Part shown: positions 1 through 9,364 of the stretch, one piece after another
Position numbering within the stretch: the first letter of the stretch is position 1
Layout: each line of letters begins with the position of its first letter
Origin: CACIAM-69d sp001698445
Lineage (GTDB): Bacteria > Cyanobacteriota > Cyanobacteriia > CACIAM-69d
DNA length: 64,000 nt
Direction: 5' to 3'
NCBI RefSeq assembly: GCF_043235035.1
Contig: NZ_JAZAQF010000034.1
Location: 1-64,000 of the forward strand
The notes under the pieces: model-generated
Told to the model about the DNA's origin: nothing
The model's input: the letters and a program-made list of their open reading frames with translations, nothing else
The model's database searches: none
Position numbers and translations under genes: made by a program

Positions 1-207
1 AATTGCCCTATGGGTGCTGCTGAGTGGCCGGAAGTTTCTGCAACCAACGGAATCGCCACAGGTGCGATCGAACCGGAGCAATTACTCGATTTAGCCCAGC
101 GGGCCGGTGCCGAAGCCGCTGAAGTTTCCTGGAACTGGGCGGGGAGACCCTGGAACTGGGCGGGGAGACCCTGGAACTGGGCGGGGAGACCCCGCCCCTA
201 CGATTGA
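1..207 (+). pseudogene. Possible TldD/PmbA-family N-terminal fragment broken off at a tandem repeat
   Basis: An open frame that is also open to the left window edge, with an ATG at position 10, ends at 207. Residues around EQLLDLAQRAGAEAAEV resemble the first helix of TldD/PmbA-type peptidases (a stretch like LLxLAxRAGAxxAEV is common there). This is recognition from memory, not an alignment. Directly after AAEVS the frame enters three 21-bp repeats that read as WNWAGRP three times, and then stops. No catalytic part of a TldD/PmbA protein follows, so I read it as a gene start truncated by, or fused to, the repeat array. It could instead be a chance open frame. Confidence 0.35.
129..197. repeat. 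Three 21-bp direct repeats ending in a GC-rich hairpin
   Basis: The unit starting ctggaactgggcgggg occurs at 129-149, 150-170 and 171-191. The last unit runs into a perfect inverted repeat: GGGCGGGG at 179-186, loop AGA, CCCCGCCC at 190-197. Read on the minus strand it has the form GTAGGGGCGGGG-TCT-CCCCGCCC. A sister copy with matched stem changes lies at 27112-27134. Confidence 0.85.
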
Positions 208-295
208 TTGGTTTAAAGAACGAGGTCATCAGGGTTTCAGGCGATTTGATGACAGGCCCTAAGCCCCTTGCCCCGAGGCCCAGCAACCGCAAGGG

Positions 296-1237
296 CTAAC
301 TGGGGCGAACTTGTCGATCGCGGATCAGGTTCATGAAAAAATCCTCCAGGGAAGGGCGCTGAAGGTTCAGGCTCAGCACTTGGGCTTGGGCCTGGTCGAT
401 CGCCCGCAGAAACTCAGCCGGATCGCCCTTCAGCAAACCGCGCCAGTGATCGCCCTGAAAATCCGCCTCCGTCAGCCACGACGCGATCGCCTCCGGTGTC
501 CCCCCTCGGCCCACAACGCGATAGGTACTGCTAGGGCCCAGTAGTTCATCCAAAGATCCCACACAGAGCAACTCTCCTTGGGCCAAGATAGCCACCCGAT
601 CGCACACTTGCTCCACATCGGAGAGGATGTGGCTATTGAAGAAAATCGTCTTGCCGCGCTCCTTCAGAGTCAGCACAATTTCTCGAAACTGATGCCGCCC
701 GATCGGATCAAGGCCCGACATCGGCTCATCCAGAAAAATTACCTCCGGATCATTGATCAGCGCTTGGGCCATGCCCACTCGCTGCAACATACCTTTGGAA
801 TATTGCTTCATCAGTTTTTTGCGGGCCGCCGTTTCGGACAGTTGCACCCAATCAAGCAGTTCCACGATGCGCTTTTGGGCAACGGCACGCGGAATTTGAA
901 ACAGGGCCGCCGCCTGCTCCAAATATTCCCAACCGGTGAGGTGGTCATAGAAATAGGCATTTTCCGGCAAATAGCCCACTCGCTGCTTCACGGCTCGATC
1001 GCCCAAGGGCCGCCCCAGCACCGTGCCGCTCCCGGCCGTTGGGTTGGCAATTCCCAGCAAAATTTTGAGCAGGGTGGTTTTGCCCGCCCCGTTGGGCCCC
1101 AACAGGCCAAAGGTCTCACCCGATCGCACCGCCAAGGACACACCCCGCAAAGTGGTGACCAATTGATTGAGCCAAAAACCAGTGCGGTAGGTTTTGCGAA
1201 TGTTGTGGGCTTCAACAATCCAGGATTCCAGTTCCAT
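296..1237 (-). CDS. ABC transporter ATP-binding protein (ABC-2/NatA-DrrA type)
   Basis: A 313-residue ATPase that would power an ABC-2 type exporter or multidrug/polysaccharide exporter at the plasma membrane. The Walker A motif GPNGAGKTT is at residues 47-55, the signature is the variant YSKGMLQR at 146-153, and Walker B VIFLDEP is at 166-172, followed by SGLDP and the H-loop NSHIL. The C-terminal 90 residues are the variable tail typical of single-domain DrrA/NatA ATPases. No permease gene follows downstream (the left edge is 295 bp away), so the membrane partner may be outside the window or encoded elsewhere. The start ATG at 1237 gives the usual length. Substrate unknown. Confidence 0.9.
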   Translation of the reverse strand: MELESWIVEAHNIRKTYRTGFWLNQLVTTLRGVSLAVRSGETFGLLGPNGAGKTTLLKILLGIANPTAGSGTVLGRPLGDRAVKQRVGYLPENAYFYDHLTGWEYLEQAAALFQIPRAVAQKRIVELLDWVQLSETAARKKLMKQYSKGMLQRVGMAQALINDPEVIFLDEPMSGLDPIGRHQFREIVLTLKERGKTIFFNSHILSDVEQVCDRVAILAQGELLCVGSLDELLGPSSTYRVVGRGGTPEAIASWLTEADFQGDHWRGLLKGDPAEFLRAIDQAQAQVLSLNLQRPSLEDFFMNLIRDRQVRPS

Positions 1238-1656
1238 AGCAACGCAGCAAGGTTAATGCAGCAAGATCAAAACAGTACGGGTCAAGGCAACAGGGGTCGA
1301 TCGAGGCGGAATGCATTCAGCACAGCAAAGCCAGTAACAGCAAGACCAATACAAGATCAGTACAAGACCAGCACAAGATCAATGCAGTACAGCGCGATCG
1401 AGACAGAAGGCATCCAGATCCAGCCAATGCACCAATTTTGTCGCAATCCCCATTGTGCTGTTCATGAACCCTGTGCATGTGGGTTTTGCATTGGGCCAGC
1501 AGACGATCTCCCTTGGCCCGGCGAGCCTTAGACTGAAGAATGCACAAGGCCCCTGTTGGGCCGATGATTCGGGACACTGAGACTTTCAGTACCCCAGCCA
1601 ACTTGGTCAATTCCGAAAATACCGCGAAAACACCCTAAACCTTGCGAGGAACCCCC
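1238..1656. other. Spacer with 11-bp tandem repeats
   Basis: About 420 bp between the divergent ABC ATPase and the small membrane peptide. Four units of an 11-mer of the form acaagaYcaRt lie at 1340-1383. The rest shows no gene I can support. Confidence 0.6.
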
Positions 1657-1800
1657 ATGACCCGATCAAAGTGGGTAGCCATTGCCACTGGCGCAATTTC
1701 GTTGCTGTTGGGGGCAATTTATCTGATTGTGGTGCAGATCTTAGACAGCCGAGAAATGGTTCCAGCGCCCATTTTGGAATGGTTGCCTATGGGGTTTTAG
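1657..1800 (+). CDS. Small single-pass membrane protein (47 residues)
   Basis: ATG at 1657 with AGGA about eight bases upstream, stop TAG at 1798-1800. The peptide begins MTRSKWVAIATGAIS and has one hydrophobic segment from about residue 7 to 28 (VAIATGAISLLLGAIYLIVV), then a short polar tail ending in LPMGF. The layout of a short basic N-terminus, one transmembrane helix and a short tail is typical of conserved small membrane proteins in cyanobacteria, but I do not recognise a named family. It lies about 105 bp upstream of pcyA on the same strand. Short tandem repeats separate the two, so co-transcription is possible but not shown. Confidence 0.6.
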   Translation: MTRSKWVAIATGAISLLLGAIYLIVVQILDSREMVPAPILEWLPMGF

Positions 1801-1833
1801 GACGCTTTATTCATCCCAAGCTCAATCACTCAA

Positions 1834-1892
1834 ATTTCAGTCATTCAAAGTTCAGTTCATTCAAGGTTCAGTTCATTCAAATCATTCAAAAA
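1834..1892. repeat. Degenerate direct repeats before pcyA
   Basis: Imperfect units of the form ttcagttcattcaaag recur several times in this stretch, which lies 14 bp upstream of the pcyA start. Confidence 0.6.
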
Positions 1893-1905
1893 TTCAACAA
1901 TCATC

Positions 1906-2664
1906 ATGACTTCTGAAATGTCTTTGGAAACGCCTATCAAGCCAGGTTCCTTGCGCGATCGACTGCATCCCACCATTACCGCCGTTGCCAACGCGATCGA
2001 GCAAATTTGGCAATCGGAATTGAACCTAGAACCCTACCAAATGCCCGAGGACTTGGGGTATGTGGAAGGAACCCTAGAAGGCGAAAAATTAATTATTGAA
2101 AATCGCTGCTACCAAACTCGCGAATTTCGTAAAATTCACTTGGAACTGGCGCAAGTGGGCAGTGCTTTGGATATTTTGCATTGTGTCATGTTTCCTCGAT
2201 CGACCTTTGCTCTGCCCATGTTTGGATCTGATTTGGTGGCTGGACGGGGGCAACTGAGCATGGCGATCGCGGACTTGTCACCCGTGATGGACGATCGCGC
2301 CTTGCCCAGCCCCTATGACCAAGCCCTCAGCGCCTTACCAGAATTGGTTTTCAGCCAAGAACGGACATTCCCCAGTTGGGGCACCATTTTTTCCGCTCAC
2401 TGCCTGTTTGTGCGGTCCGAAAATGCCCAAGAAGAGGCACAAATTGTGACCCGCATTGGTGACTTTTTGCGGCTGCACTGCCAACAGGCGATCGCCCTTT
2501 CGCCCACAGAAGATGCCGCTGAAATTGCCGCCATTGAAATGGGTCAGCGGCGCTATTGCCAACAGCAATTGCAAAACGATAAAACCCGCCGTGTGTTGGA
2601 AAAAGCCTTTGGAGCCGATTGGGCCGATCGCTACATGACCACCGTTCTTTTTGACGTTGTATAG
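1906..2664 (+). CDS. pcyA: Phycocyanobilin:ferredoxin oxidoreductase PcyA
   Basis: Reduces biliverdin IXalpha to phycocyanobilin with four electrons from ferredoxin, supplying the chromophore of phycobiliproteins and phytochromes. The 252-residue length fits the family. Known catalytic positions are visible: Glu80 (IHLE), His92 (DILHCVMFPRS) and Asp109 (MFGSDLV) correspond to Glu76, His88 and Asp105 of the Synechocystis enzyme with a constant offset of four. Start ATG at 1906 (MTSEMSLETP); a second in-frame ATG four codons later is an alternative. It implies that the organism makes phycobilisomes or bilin photoreceptors. Confidence 0.95.
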   Translation: MTSEMSLETPIKPGSLRDRLHPTITAVANAIEQIWQSELNLEPYQMPEDLGYVEGTLEGEKLIIENRCYQTREFRKIHLELAQVGSALDILHCVMFPRSTFALPMFGSDLVAGRGQLSMAIADLSPVMDDRALPSPYDQALSALPELVFSQERTFPSWGTIFSAHCLFVRSENAQEEAQIVTRIGDFLRLHCQQAIALSPTEDAAEIAAIEMGQRRYCQQQLQNDKTRRVLEKAFGADWADRYMTTVLFDVV

Positions 2665-2904
2665 GACGTGATATAGCCTGCGATCGGCTGAATATCGGCT
2701 AAATATTGGCTGAAGTAGGCGCAGGTTTGCCCAACCTAGACTGGACTCGCTGAACTGGACTTGCTGAAATGGATGTTTCGTGAACCCATCTTTCAGCCCA
2801 AAGTTGAGCGAATGGCCCGAAAGTCAGACCCTTGAACCCATCTTCACCCTGTGCCCAGTTGCCCCCAGCATCTGGGTTCAGTCGTTTGGGGCGATCGCCT
2901 GGTT

Positions 2905-3240
2905 CTTGACATCCTCCCCGTCCTAAAGGAGCGGGGATTCCGGCCCTAGGCAAACAACCGAAGTTGCTCGACTAGACCACGGGTTGACGCTTCATAGGGT
3001 GCTGCCGGCAAGCCAGTCTGACGCTCCCTCCACGTCCGTTTAGAGTCTCGGACTGCCCGCCCGCGACTAAATTGGGTGTCTTCGGGTCGGCTTCTCCGTT
3101 GCCCTCAGATTCTTTCCCTCTCGCTGTCCCAGTCCCGGTTTCACAGCCCAACGGCTGGTATATCGCTGCAAGATGAGGTGGGGATTTCAACCATTTTCAT
3201 TCTAGCAACCAAAGCCGCCCTAGAAGGGCGGGGCTTGTAC
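2905..3240 (-). mobile_element. Relic IS200/IS605-type (TnpB) element, internally deleted
   Basis: At 2905-2941 lies a right-end-like hairpin: read on the minus strand it has the form of a stem of CCCCG(C)-type bases with TTTAGGA in the middle, followed by GAGGATGTCAAG, a familiar terminus of cyanobacterial TnpB elements. At 3214-3234 a second hairpin (GCCGCCC-TAGA-AGGGCGG) marks the presumed left end, with a TAGAAT box next to it on the minus strand. Only about 335 bp separate the two, far too little for a tnpB gene (about 400 codons), so the element is a deleted, non-autonomous remnant. The family call rests on remembered termini, not on an alignment. Confidence 0.6.
2972..3190 (-). pseudogene. 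Remnant of TnpB C-terminal tail
   Basis: The open frame on the minus strand ends in SETLNGRGGSVRLACRQ followed by HPMKRQPVV and a TAG. That ending resembles the C-terminal tails I associate with cyanobacterial IS605 OrfB/TnpB proteins (ETLNGRGG and a KRQPV ending). The RuvC catalytic residues and the zinc finger that should precede it are absent. In functional elements this part of the gene overlaps the omega-RNA scaffold, which ends at the right-end hairpin near 2905. Confidence 0.5.
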
Positions 3241-4287
3241 CCTTTTCTTTTGGGTCAACGACCGGAAGCCAACCCAAAAGCCTCCCAGAAGCCTGGGCTG
3301 AAGGGCAACACCAGAGGAACCCGCGCGATCGAACCAGCAACCCAACGGATTCTGGCCGGGTTGCCGGATCGACAGGGATCAATTGGTAAAAGTAAGCGAT
3401 TCATCGTAGCTCCCCCCTAGATACCTCGATGAATGACTTCCATGGTTTGCTCTTTAAGGGGCCTTGAACCGGGGCTTGTTTTCTTGCTATGCCCTGGATC
3501 AATGTGCCAACATAAGCTTCTTTTCGATCACGGTTCTCCAGTCAAAAAAAGACCGCCATTTATTAAAATTGAATCATTTTTCCTGAAAATCTTCTCAAAT
3601 TGCACCTGACTTAGATCAAGATCACAGGAGCAAAGCCCAATTTTCAGCCCCTCTTAGACCAATTCAATACACTTCTTGAGATTTTCTTCATAAAACCGAT
3701 GAATGAGTCTGCTTTTGCATTTTTTTAAAGAAAGCTTATAAAATTTCAGGGGATCAGAGCTTTCTCAAGAGTTTTTACATTTTTTTAAATTTCCATACGG
3801 GTTGTGACAATCTTCGCCACAATACAATCAGCGTTCATTGCTTTAAATCTTCGAAAAATCTCACAACGAACCATTGATCAAGCTTCAATCTAGCTTTCTC
3901 AATCGATTTATAGGAGGATGATTTTACATTCAAAGCCGTTACATTCAAAGCAGCACTGAGAAATGATGAGTCGAGAACCACCAACCTTGGTTAACTCGGT
4001 AATCCTTCCATTCCCAATCCGCGCATCCTTTACTCCAAAGACTCACAGTGATCGTGATGGATGGAGATTATCATCATTTCTCAATGCATCTTTGATCTGT
4101 TTTGATCGGTTGAAAGTTGCTTAAAGGATACCGTTGGGTTAATTTTTTTTGATTTCGATCTTGATCCGATTGTGACTCAATTTCTTACTTAATCTTTTTA
4201 GACTCCCATCATTGGCATTGACCAGCGAGACTTGATTGTTTTAACAACAATCTGCGCAATGCTTCCACTTCTTCTCAGCTCTAAACC
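3241..4287. other. Long spacer upstream of the histidine kinase, no gene seen
   Basis: About 1,050 bp. From about 3540 onward it is visibly AT-richer than the flanking coding DNA, with several A/T tracts (for example around 3540, 3720, 3780 and 4145). I see no plausible coding frame and no tRNA. It may hold the kinase promoter and a long 5-prime leader. Confidence 0.5.
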
Positions 4288-6495
4288 ATGCATGATATCG
4301 CGCAAAATTCTGCTCTTCATACACTCCTCAGCAAGATGCCAGGGGTTGCTTATCAGCTTCTAATGGATCGTGATGGCCGATTGTCATTTCTGTTTATTAG
4401 TGAAAGCTGCTATCGACTATTTGGTCTTTCGGCAGAGGCAATCATGGCCGATAGTCACTGTTTGTTGTCGCGCATTCATAGCCGCGATCGCCGGGCTTTT
4501 CACCGATCGCTCCAAGCAGCCGCCCGCAATCGATCGTCCTGGTTTTGGCAAGGGCGATTTGAGGGTCATCAACACCAGGAATGTTGGGTTTATGCCACCT
4601 CAGAACCGGAGCTATTGGCAGATGGTTCGATTTTGTGGCATGGCACTTTGATGGAGGTGAATTCCTTCAAGCAAGCAGAATCTCGCCTCAAGCGATCGCG
4701 CAAAACCGTGCACAAAGATCGAATGCGCTATCGCTATGCCCTGGATAGCACCAGCGAGGCGGTGGCGTTGGTTGATACGGAGGGGCAACCGATTTATCAC
4801 AACGGGGCTTTTGCGCGGTTGTTCCAGGTGGATGAGCTATCGGCACTGGTGGCGGCGGGGGGCATGGCTAGTCTCTACGCCCAGCCGCAAACTTGGCAGG
4901 CGATCTATGACTTGGTGCGATCGGATCGCTCTTGGGTGGGCGAGGTGACCATGAAAAGCACCCGAGGGCAAATGCTGACGATTTTTTTGCGAGTCAGCCC
5001 CATCCATGACGCAGATGGTTCCTACATGGGTTGTGTCAGTTTGTTTTCGGATGTGACCCTGAAGCGGCAGGCGGATCAAGAGCGCCGCCAACTGGCCGCG
5101 CTGGTGGAAAACAGCCCGAATCTCATTGGCATTACCAGCCTGGATGGCGAAGTTTTATATATGAACGGGGCGGGCTTGGCCCTGGTGGGGTTGCCTAATT
5201 TATTGGCGGCCCAAAATCACCAGCTCATGGACTTTTTTGCGGTGGAAGATCGCCCGATCGCGGCTGGACTCATTCACCCGATCGCCCTCAGGGATGGCAC
5301 TTGGAGCGGGGCTTTTCGGCTGTGGAATCTGCAAGCCCAAAGTTATATTCCTGTTGATTACACCATTTTCGTGATTCGCCATCCCCAAACGAATGATCCT
5401 CTCTGTTTGGGGGTCATTGCTCGGGATGCGAGCGATCGAGAAGCGGTGGAAGTGGCCTTGCGGGAATCGGAAATGCGGTTGCGGCAACAGGCCAAAGACC
5501 TAGAAGAAACCATTATCGAATTGCGCCACACGCAGGCTCAACTGATCCAACAGGAGAAGATGTCAAGCTTGGGCCAGTTGGTGGCGGGCGTGGCCCATGA
5601 GATTAATAACCCCGTGAATTTTATCTATGGCAATTTGGATCATGCCAAACGATATGCCATTGATTTGCTCGATTTAATTTTGCTTTGTCGAGAATATTTT
5701 GATTTTGAAGCAATTCAGCCGATCGCTGAGCATCTAGAAGACATTGATTTTGAATATCTCAGTCAGGACTTACCTAAACTATTTACTTCCATGAAAATGG
5801 GAGCCGATCGGATTAAAGCCATTATTAAATCCCTGCGCACCTTCTCGCGAATGGATGAATCAGAACTGAAGGAAGTGAATCTGCACGATGACCTCGAAAG
5901 CACTCTGACCATTTTGAATCACCGATTGCGAGGTAGCGATAAACATCCCTCCACGCAGGTGATTCGCAACTATGGGCATCTGAGTTTGGTGGAATGTCAC
6001 CCGGGCCAACTCAATCAGGTATTTATTAATATTTTGGCCAATTCTTTGGATGCCTTGGAAGATCGCTATCAGGTTGAGGGGAAGAGTTTTCAGCCGCAAA
6101 TTGTGATTTCCACTCGCCCGATTTTGGATAACCATTGGGTACAAATTTCCATTTCGGACAATGGAGCGGGGATTCCAGAAGCCATCCGAGCGCAGCTATT
6201 TGACCCGTTTTTCACCACAAAAGCAGTCGGCCGGGGAACGGGGCTGGGATTATCCATTAGCTATCAGGTGGTGACGGAGCGACATCATGGCCGCCTGCTG
6301 TGCGAGTCCCAGGAAGGCTTGGGCAGCACTTTCACGATCGAGATTCCCACCCGCCAATCGAGCTACCCCAGCCGGGGCACGGAACGGCGCTCCACGGCGA
6401 TCGCCCATCGATCGCCCCAAAACGGTTCCGCCACTTCACCGATCGCGGCTTCGCCTTCGGTGATCAGCACCCGCCCGGAGTCCTCGTCGGATTGA
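4288..6495 (+). CDS. PAS-domain sensor histidine kinase
   Basis: A 735-residue signal-transducing kinase that autophosphorylates on a histidine and passes the phosphate to an unknown response regulator. Three PAS-like domains occupy roughly residues 10-125, 145-260 and 268-390, followed by a coiled coil (about 395-430). The H-box is GVAHEINNPVNF with phospho-acceptor His437. The N-box NILANSLDAL lies near 579-588, G1 DNGAG at 624-628, then FFTTK and GRGTGLGLS. The EINNPVNF form of the H-box is common in cyanobacterial kinases. No transmembrane helix or receiver domain is visible, so it is probably cytoplasmic and sensing an internal cue. The last 45 residues are Ser/Pro-rich. No response regulator gene is adjacent. 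Confidence 0.93.
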   Translation: MHDIAQNSALHTLLSKMPGVAYQLLMDRDGRLSFLFISESCYRLFGLSAEAIMADSHCLLSRIHSRDRRAFHRSLQAAARNRSSWFWQGRFEGHQHQECWVYATSEPELLADGSILWHGTLMEVNSFKQAESRLKRSRKTVHKDRMRYRYALDSTSEAVALVDTEGQPIYHNGAFARLFQVDELSALVAAGGMASLYAQPQTWQAIYDLVRSDRSWVGEVTMKSTRGQMLTIFLRVSPIHDADGSYMGCVSLFSDVTLKRQADQERRQLAALVENSPNLIGITSLDGEVLYMNGAGLALVGLPNLLAAQNHQLMDFFAVEDRPIAAGLIHPIALRDGTWSGAFRLWNLQAQSYIPVDYTIFVIRHPQTNDPLCLGVIARDASDREAVEVALRESEMRLRQQAKDLEETIIELRHTQAQLIQQEKMSSLGQLVAGVAHEINNPVNFIYGNLDHAKRYAIDLLDLILLCREYFDFEAIQPIAEHLEDIDFEYLSQDLPKLFTSMKMGADRIKAIIKSLRTFSRMDESELKEVNLHDDLESTLTILNHRLRGSDKHPSTQVIRNYGHLSLVECHPGQLNQVFINILANSLDALEDRYQVEGKSFQPQIVISTRPILDNHWVQISISDNGAGIPEAIRAQLFDPFFTTKAVGRGTGLGLSISYQVVTERHHGRLLCESQEGLGSTFTIEIPTRQSSYPSRGTERRSTAIAHRSPQNGSATSPIAASPSVISTRPESSSD

Positions 6496-6583
6496 GTTCT
6501 GGGCTGGGTGCTGATGGGGTGAGGGTTGATCCAGAGGCCGGGTTAGGCCAGGAATCCAGAGGTTAGATAACGGCAATCAGAAT

Positions 6584-7837
6584 CTAGTGGGATTCCGAAG
6601 GGCTGAGGGCATAGACATCCGGCGATCGCCCCAAGGCGAACCGGATCGATCGCCCCACGGACTTGCTCGAAAGGGTGATAAACATCATCAACGCCACCAA
6701 AGCCAGCCCAGAGGCGATCGCGAACAACACCCGATAGCCCAAGGCATCGGACACGGCCCCCAAACCGGGCCCAGCGATCGCAATGCCCAAATCAAACCCC
6801 AGCAACACCAGGGAAAAACTGCGGCCGCGCTCGTGGGCAGGAACCCGATCGGACACTAGGGCCACAATCGAGGGAATCAGCAACCCAGCCCCCAATCCTT
6901 CGAGCAAGGCGGCTACGATGAATCCCGCCACGGATTCCGCCTGGGCCAGCAAGCCCATGGACACCACATAACAGACCAAGCTGAGAGTGATGAACGCACC
7001 GCGGCCCAGCCGATCGGACTGTTTGCCCGCTAAAAATCGGGCGCTGAAGCTGGCCACGGCGGCGGCGGTGTAGAACAGGCCGGGAATCAGGGCCACGCGG
7101 CTCTCCACAATCAAGAGCGGCACAAAGGTGCTGAGCGTACCAAACACCAGCCCGATCGTTAGCATCACCAGGGCTGGAGTCCGCAGAGCGGGCGTGGCCA
7201 ACTTGGCCCAAAAACGCTCCGCACTGTCGGATGAGCTGGCGGCAGGATCCTCCGCTGGGGGAGCTGTTTCTTGAATAAAGCTCATCCCGATCGTGGCGGC
7301 CGTCCCAAAGCTGGCGGCCACAATGAAGGTGGGCCAAAAGCCATAGGCCGTTTGCAAATAGCTGCCCAGGGCCGGGCCGATCGCCACACCCACCGGCTGA
7401 GTTAGGGTCATGTAGCCAATTAGCTCCCCTTTTCGCTCCGGAGGAGACAAATCCACCACCAAAGCGCTGTAGCCGGTGGTGAAGGCGGCAATGCTCAGTC
7501 CATGGAAAATGCGCACCAACATCAGGAGGGGTACGGAGGTGACCAAGCCGTAGCCGATCGGGGCGATCGCCGCCACCACGGTTCCCAGCAGCAACACCCG
7601 CCGCCGGCCTTGGAGATCAGCCAACTGGCCCAACTGCGGGCGCGATAGCAGCAGCCCGATCGCGAAGGCTCCCATCACAAGCCCCACTTGGCTATCGTTG
7701 CCGCCCGTTTGACGCACATATAAGGACAGCACCGGCAGTTGCGAAGCCATGCTGCACCAAAACAGGAAGGCCGCCCCCGCTAAAAACAACAAATTCCGCC
7801 GACTGTGGGCCGGCAGCGATCGAAACAGCGATAACAC
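6584..7837 (-). CDS. MFS transporter (12-TM, efflux type)
   Basis: A 417-residue major facilitator superfamily protein with about twelve hydrophobic segments. The loop between helices 2 and 3 reads GQLADLQGRRRVLLLG, matching the MFS motif A (GxLaDrxGrrxvl), and a similar sequence (GKQSDRLGRG) follows in the second half. It lacks an obvious substrate signature, so drug, sugar or metabolite efflux cannot be told apart. It stands alone, convergent with the kinase gene about 90 bp away, and ends with a short polar tail. Confidence 0.88.
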   Translation of the reverse strand: MLSLFRSLPAHSRRNLLFLAGAAFLFWCSMASQLPVLSLYVRQTGGNDSQVGLVMGAFAIGLLLSRPQLGQLADLQGRRRVLLLGTVVAAIAPIGYGLVTSVPLLMLVRIFHGLSIAAFTTGYSALVVDLSPPERKGELIGYMTLTQPVGVAIGPALGSYLQTAYGFWPTFIVAASFGTAATIGMSFIQETAPPAEDPAASSSDSAERFWAKLATPALRTPALVMLTIGLVFGTLSTFVPLLIVESRVALIPGLFYTAAAVASFSARFLAGKQSDRLGRGAFITLSLVCYVVSMGLLAQAESVAGFIVAALLEGLGAGLLIPSIVALVSDRVPAHERGRSFSLVLLGFDLGIAIAGPGLGAVSDALGYRVLFAIASGLALVALMMFITLSSKSVGRSIRFALGRSPDVYALSPSESH

Positions 7838-8124
7838 GGCAACTTCAGGTGCTTACACGCTGGCGATAGGACTGATCATTGTAGCGAATGTGACAAAAAT
7901 GCAATGAAGCGCCACTTGGCCCCAGGCCGCGATCGCCCCTTGGCAAAATCTTTTCATGTCAACGTCTTTTCACAGCTTCCCCACAAGCCGATCGGCCTGT
8001 GAATTCGGTGTCGCTCAACCACCGCCAAGCCATTACTCAAGCCATTAATGCGGATTAGCTGCGGATTAGCTGCTGCTGATCAACTTGATCAGGTTGATCA
8101 TTGATCAACTTGATTAACCGTTGA
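7838..8124. other. Spacer with short inverted repeats
   Basis: Between the MFS gene and the glycosyltransferase stop codon. At 8077-8118 the words TGATCAAC and GTTGATCA alternate and could fold into an 8-bp stem downstream of the glycosyltransferase. No T-run follows, so I do not call a terminator. Confidence 0.4.
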
Positions 8125-9168
8125 CTAGCCCACTTCCTCCCGAATTCGATAAATCGGTCGGCCCTGGGATTCGTGATAGGTGCGCATGGTCAACTCCGAC
8201 AACAGACCAAAGCAGAAGAATTGAAAACCCGCCAGCAACAACACGGTGGCAATGGTCAACAGGGGGCGATCGCCAATGGCCTGGGCCAAAAAGACTTTGA
8301 TCGCAATCAGATAGATAAACAGAACTCCCCCGATCGCAATTAGCCCCAACCCCAGGGGGCCAAACACATGCATCGGCCGGGTCAGAAATTTTTTCATGAA
8401 CCAAATGGTCAGCAAATCCATCACGACCCGGATCGTGCGGCCCAGTCCATATTTACTTTGGCCAAACTGGCGAGCATGGTGACGCACGGGAATTTCTGTG
8501 ATTCTGGCCCCTTCCATGAAGGCCAAGGCGGGCAAAAATCGGTGTAATTCGCCGTAAAGGTTCATATCGGCCAGTAATTCAGCGCGGTAGGCCTTGAGCG
8601 AGCAGCCATAGTCCCGCACACGCACACCCGTGACCCGGCGAATGATGGCGTTGGCAATCCGCGAGGGCAACAGTCGGGTCACGGCCGCATCTTGGCGCTT
8701 GACCCGCCAACCGGTCACCAGGTCATAGCCCTCGTTGAGCTTCTCCAGCAGGGCCGGGATGTCTTGGGGGTCGTTTTGTAAGTCTGCATCCAGGGTCACG
8801 ATCGTGTGGCCCAGAGAGCGATCGAACCCCGCAGCCATGGCCGCGGTTTGACCATAATTACGTCGCAAAATCACCGATCGCAGGTTGGGGCGCTCGATCG
8901 CCGCCTGCTTCAGCCAATCGCCGGAGCCATCCCGCGATCCATCATCCACACAAACAATCTCGTAGCGATCGCCCGTTGGTTCCATCGCCGCCGTAATGGC
9001 ATCCAGCAGATGAGGCAGGCTTTCAATTTCATTGTGGATGGGCACAACGATCGAGATGTCGGGGCGATCATCCAAGGGCAACTCAGACCCAGGAATCGAT
9101 CGAGCCGGAGAAGAGATCATGGGGGCATCCTTAGGGAATCGGCCTTGCGCCTCAGCGGACGCTTGCAA
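8125..9168 (-). CDS. Family 2 glycosyltransferase, polyprenyl-phosphate sugar transferase (DPM1/GtrB-like)
   Basis: A 347-residue enzyme likely to transfer a sugar from a nucleotide donor to a polyprenyl phosphate at the membrane. The N-terminal GT-A fold begins SIVVPIHNEIESLPHLLDAI (residues about 39-58), with the DDGS motif after VCVD and the metal-binding TLDADLQNDP; the donor loop continues with PALLEKLNEGYDLVTGWR. Two C-terminal hydrophobic segments (GPLGLGLIAIGGVLFIYLIA and LLTIATVLLLAGFQFFCFGL) anchor it. This layout is that of the ArnC/GtrB/DPM1 group. The gene is divergent from rpsB. Confidence 0.9.
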   Translation of the reverse strand: MQASAEAQGRFPKDAPMISSPARSIPGSELPLDDRPDISIVVPIHNEIESLPHLLDAITAAMEPTGDRYEIVCVDDGSRDGSGDWLKQAAIERPNLRSVILRRNYGQTAAMAAGFDRSLGHTIVTLDADLQNDPQDIPALLEKLNEGYDLVTGWRVKRQDAAVTRLLPSRIANAIIRRVTGVRVRDYGCSLKAYRAELLADMNLYGELHRFLPALAFMEGARITEIPVRHHARQFGQSKYGLGRTIRVVMDLLTIWFMKKFLTRPMHVFGPLGLGLIAIGGVLFIYLIAIKVFLAQAIGDRPLLTIATVLLLAGFQFFCFGLLSELTMRTYHESQGRPIYRIREEVG

Positions 9169-9364
9169 AAGAATATCGCGATCGCACCCCCCGTGATACC
9201 CTAGTCAAGCTCTCTAAAACGCACATCCAGCGTTTCGGGTGTTTTGTTGGTTGCCAAAGAGCCGAAGCCAAGGTCGCAAACCCTGAGCTAGTCAGCCTTT
9301 CGCCTTCTGCAAAATCGCTCGCTGGATGGAGGATAAACCCGAATATCAGGAGAAATCGCCAACC

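Noticed and set aside
578..1531. Long open frame opposite the ABC ATPase (317 codons)
   Set aside because: It is the antisense of a clear ABC ATPase and has no protein-like motifs.
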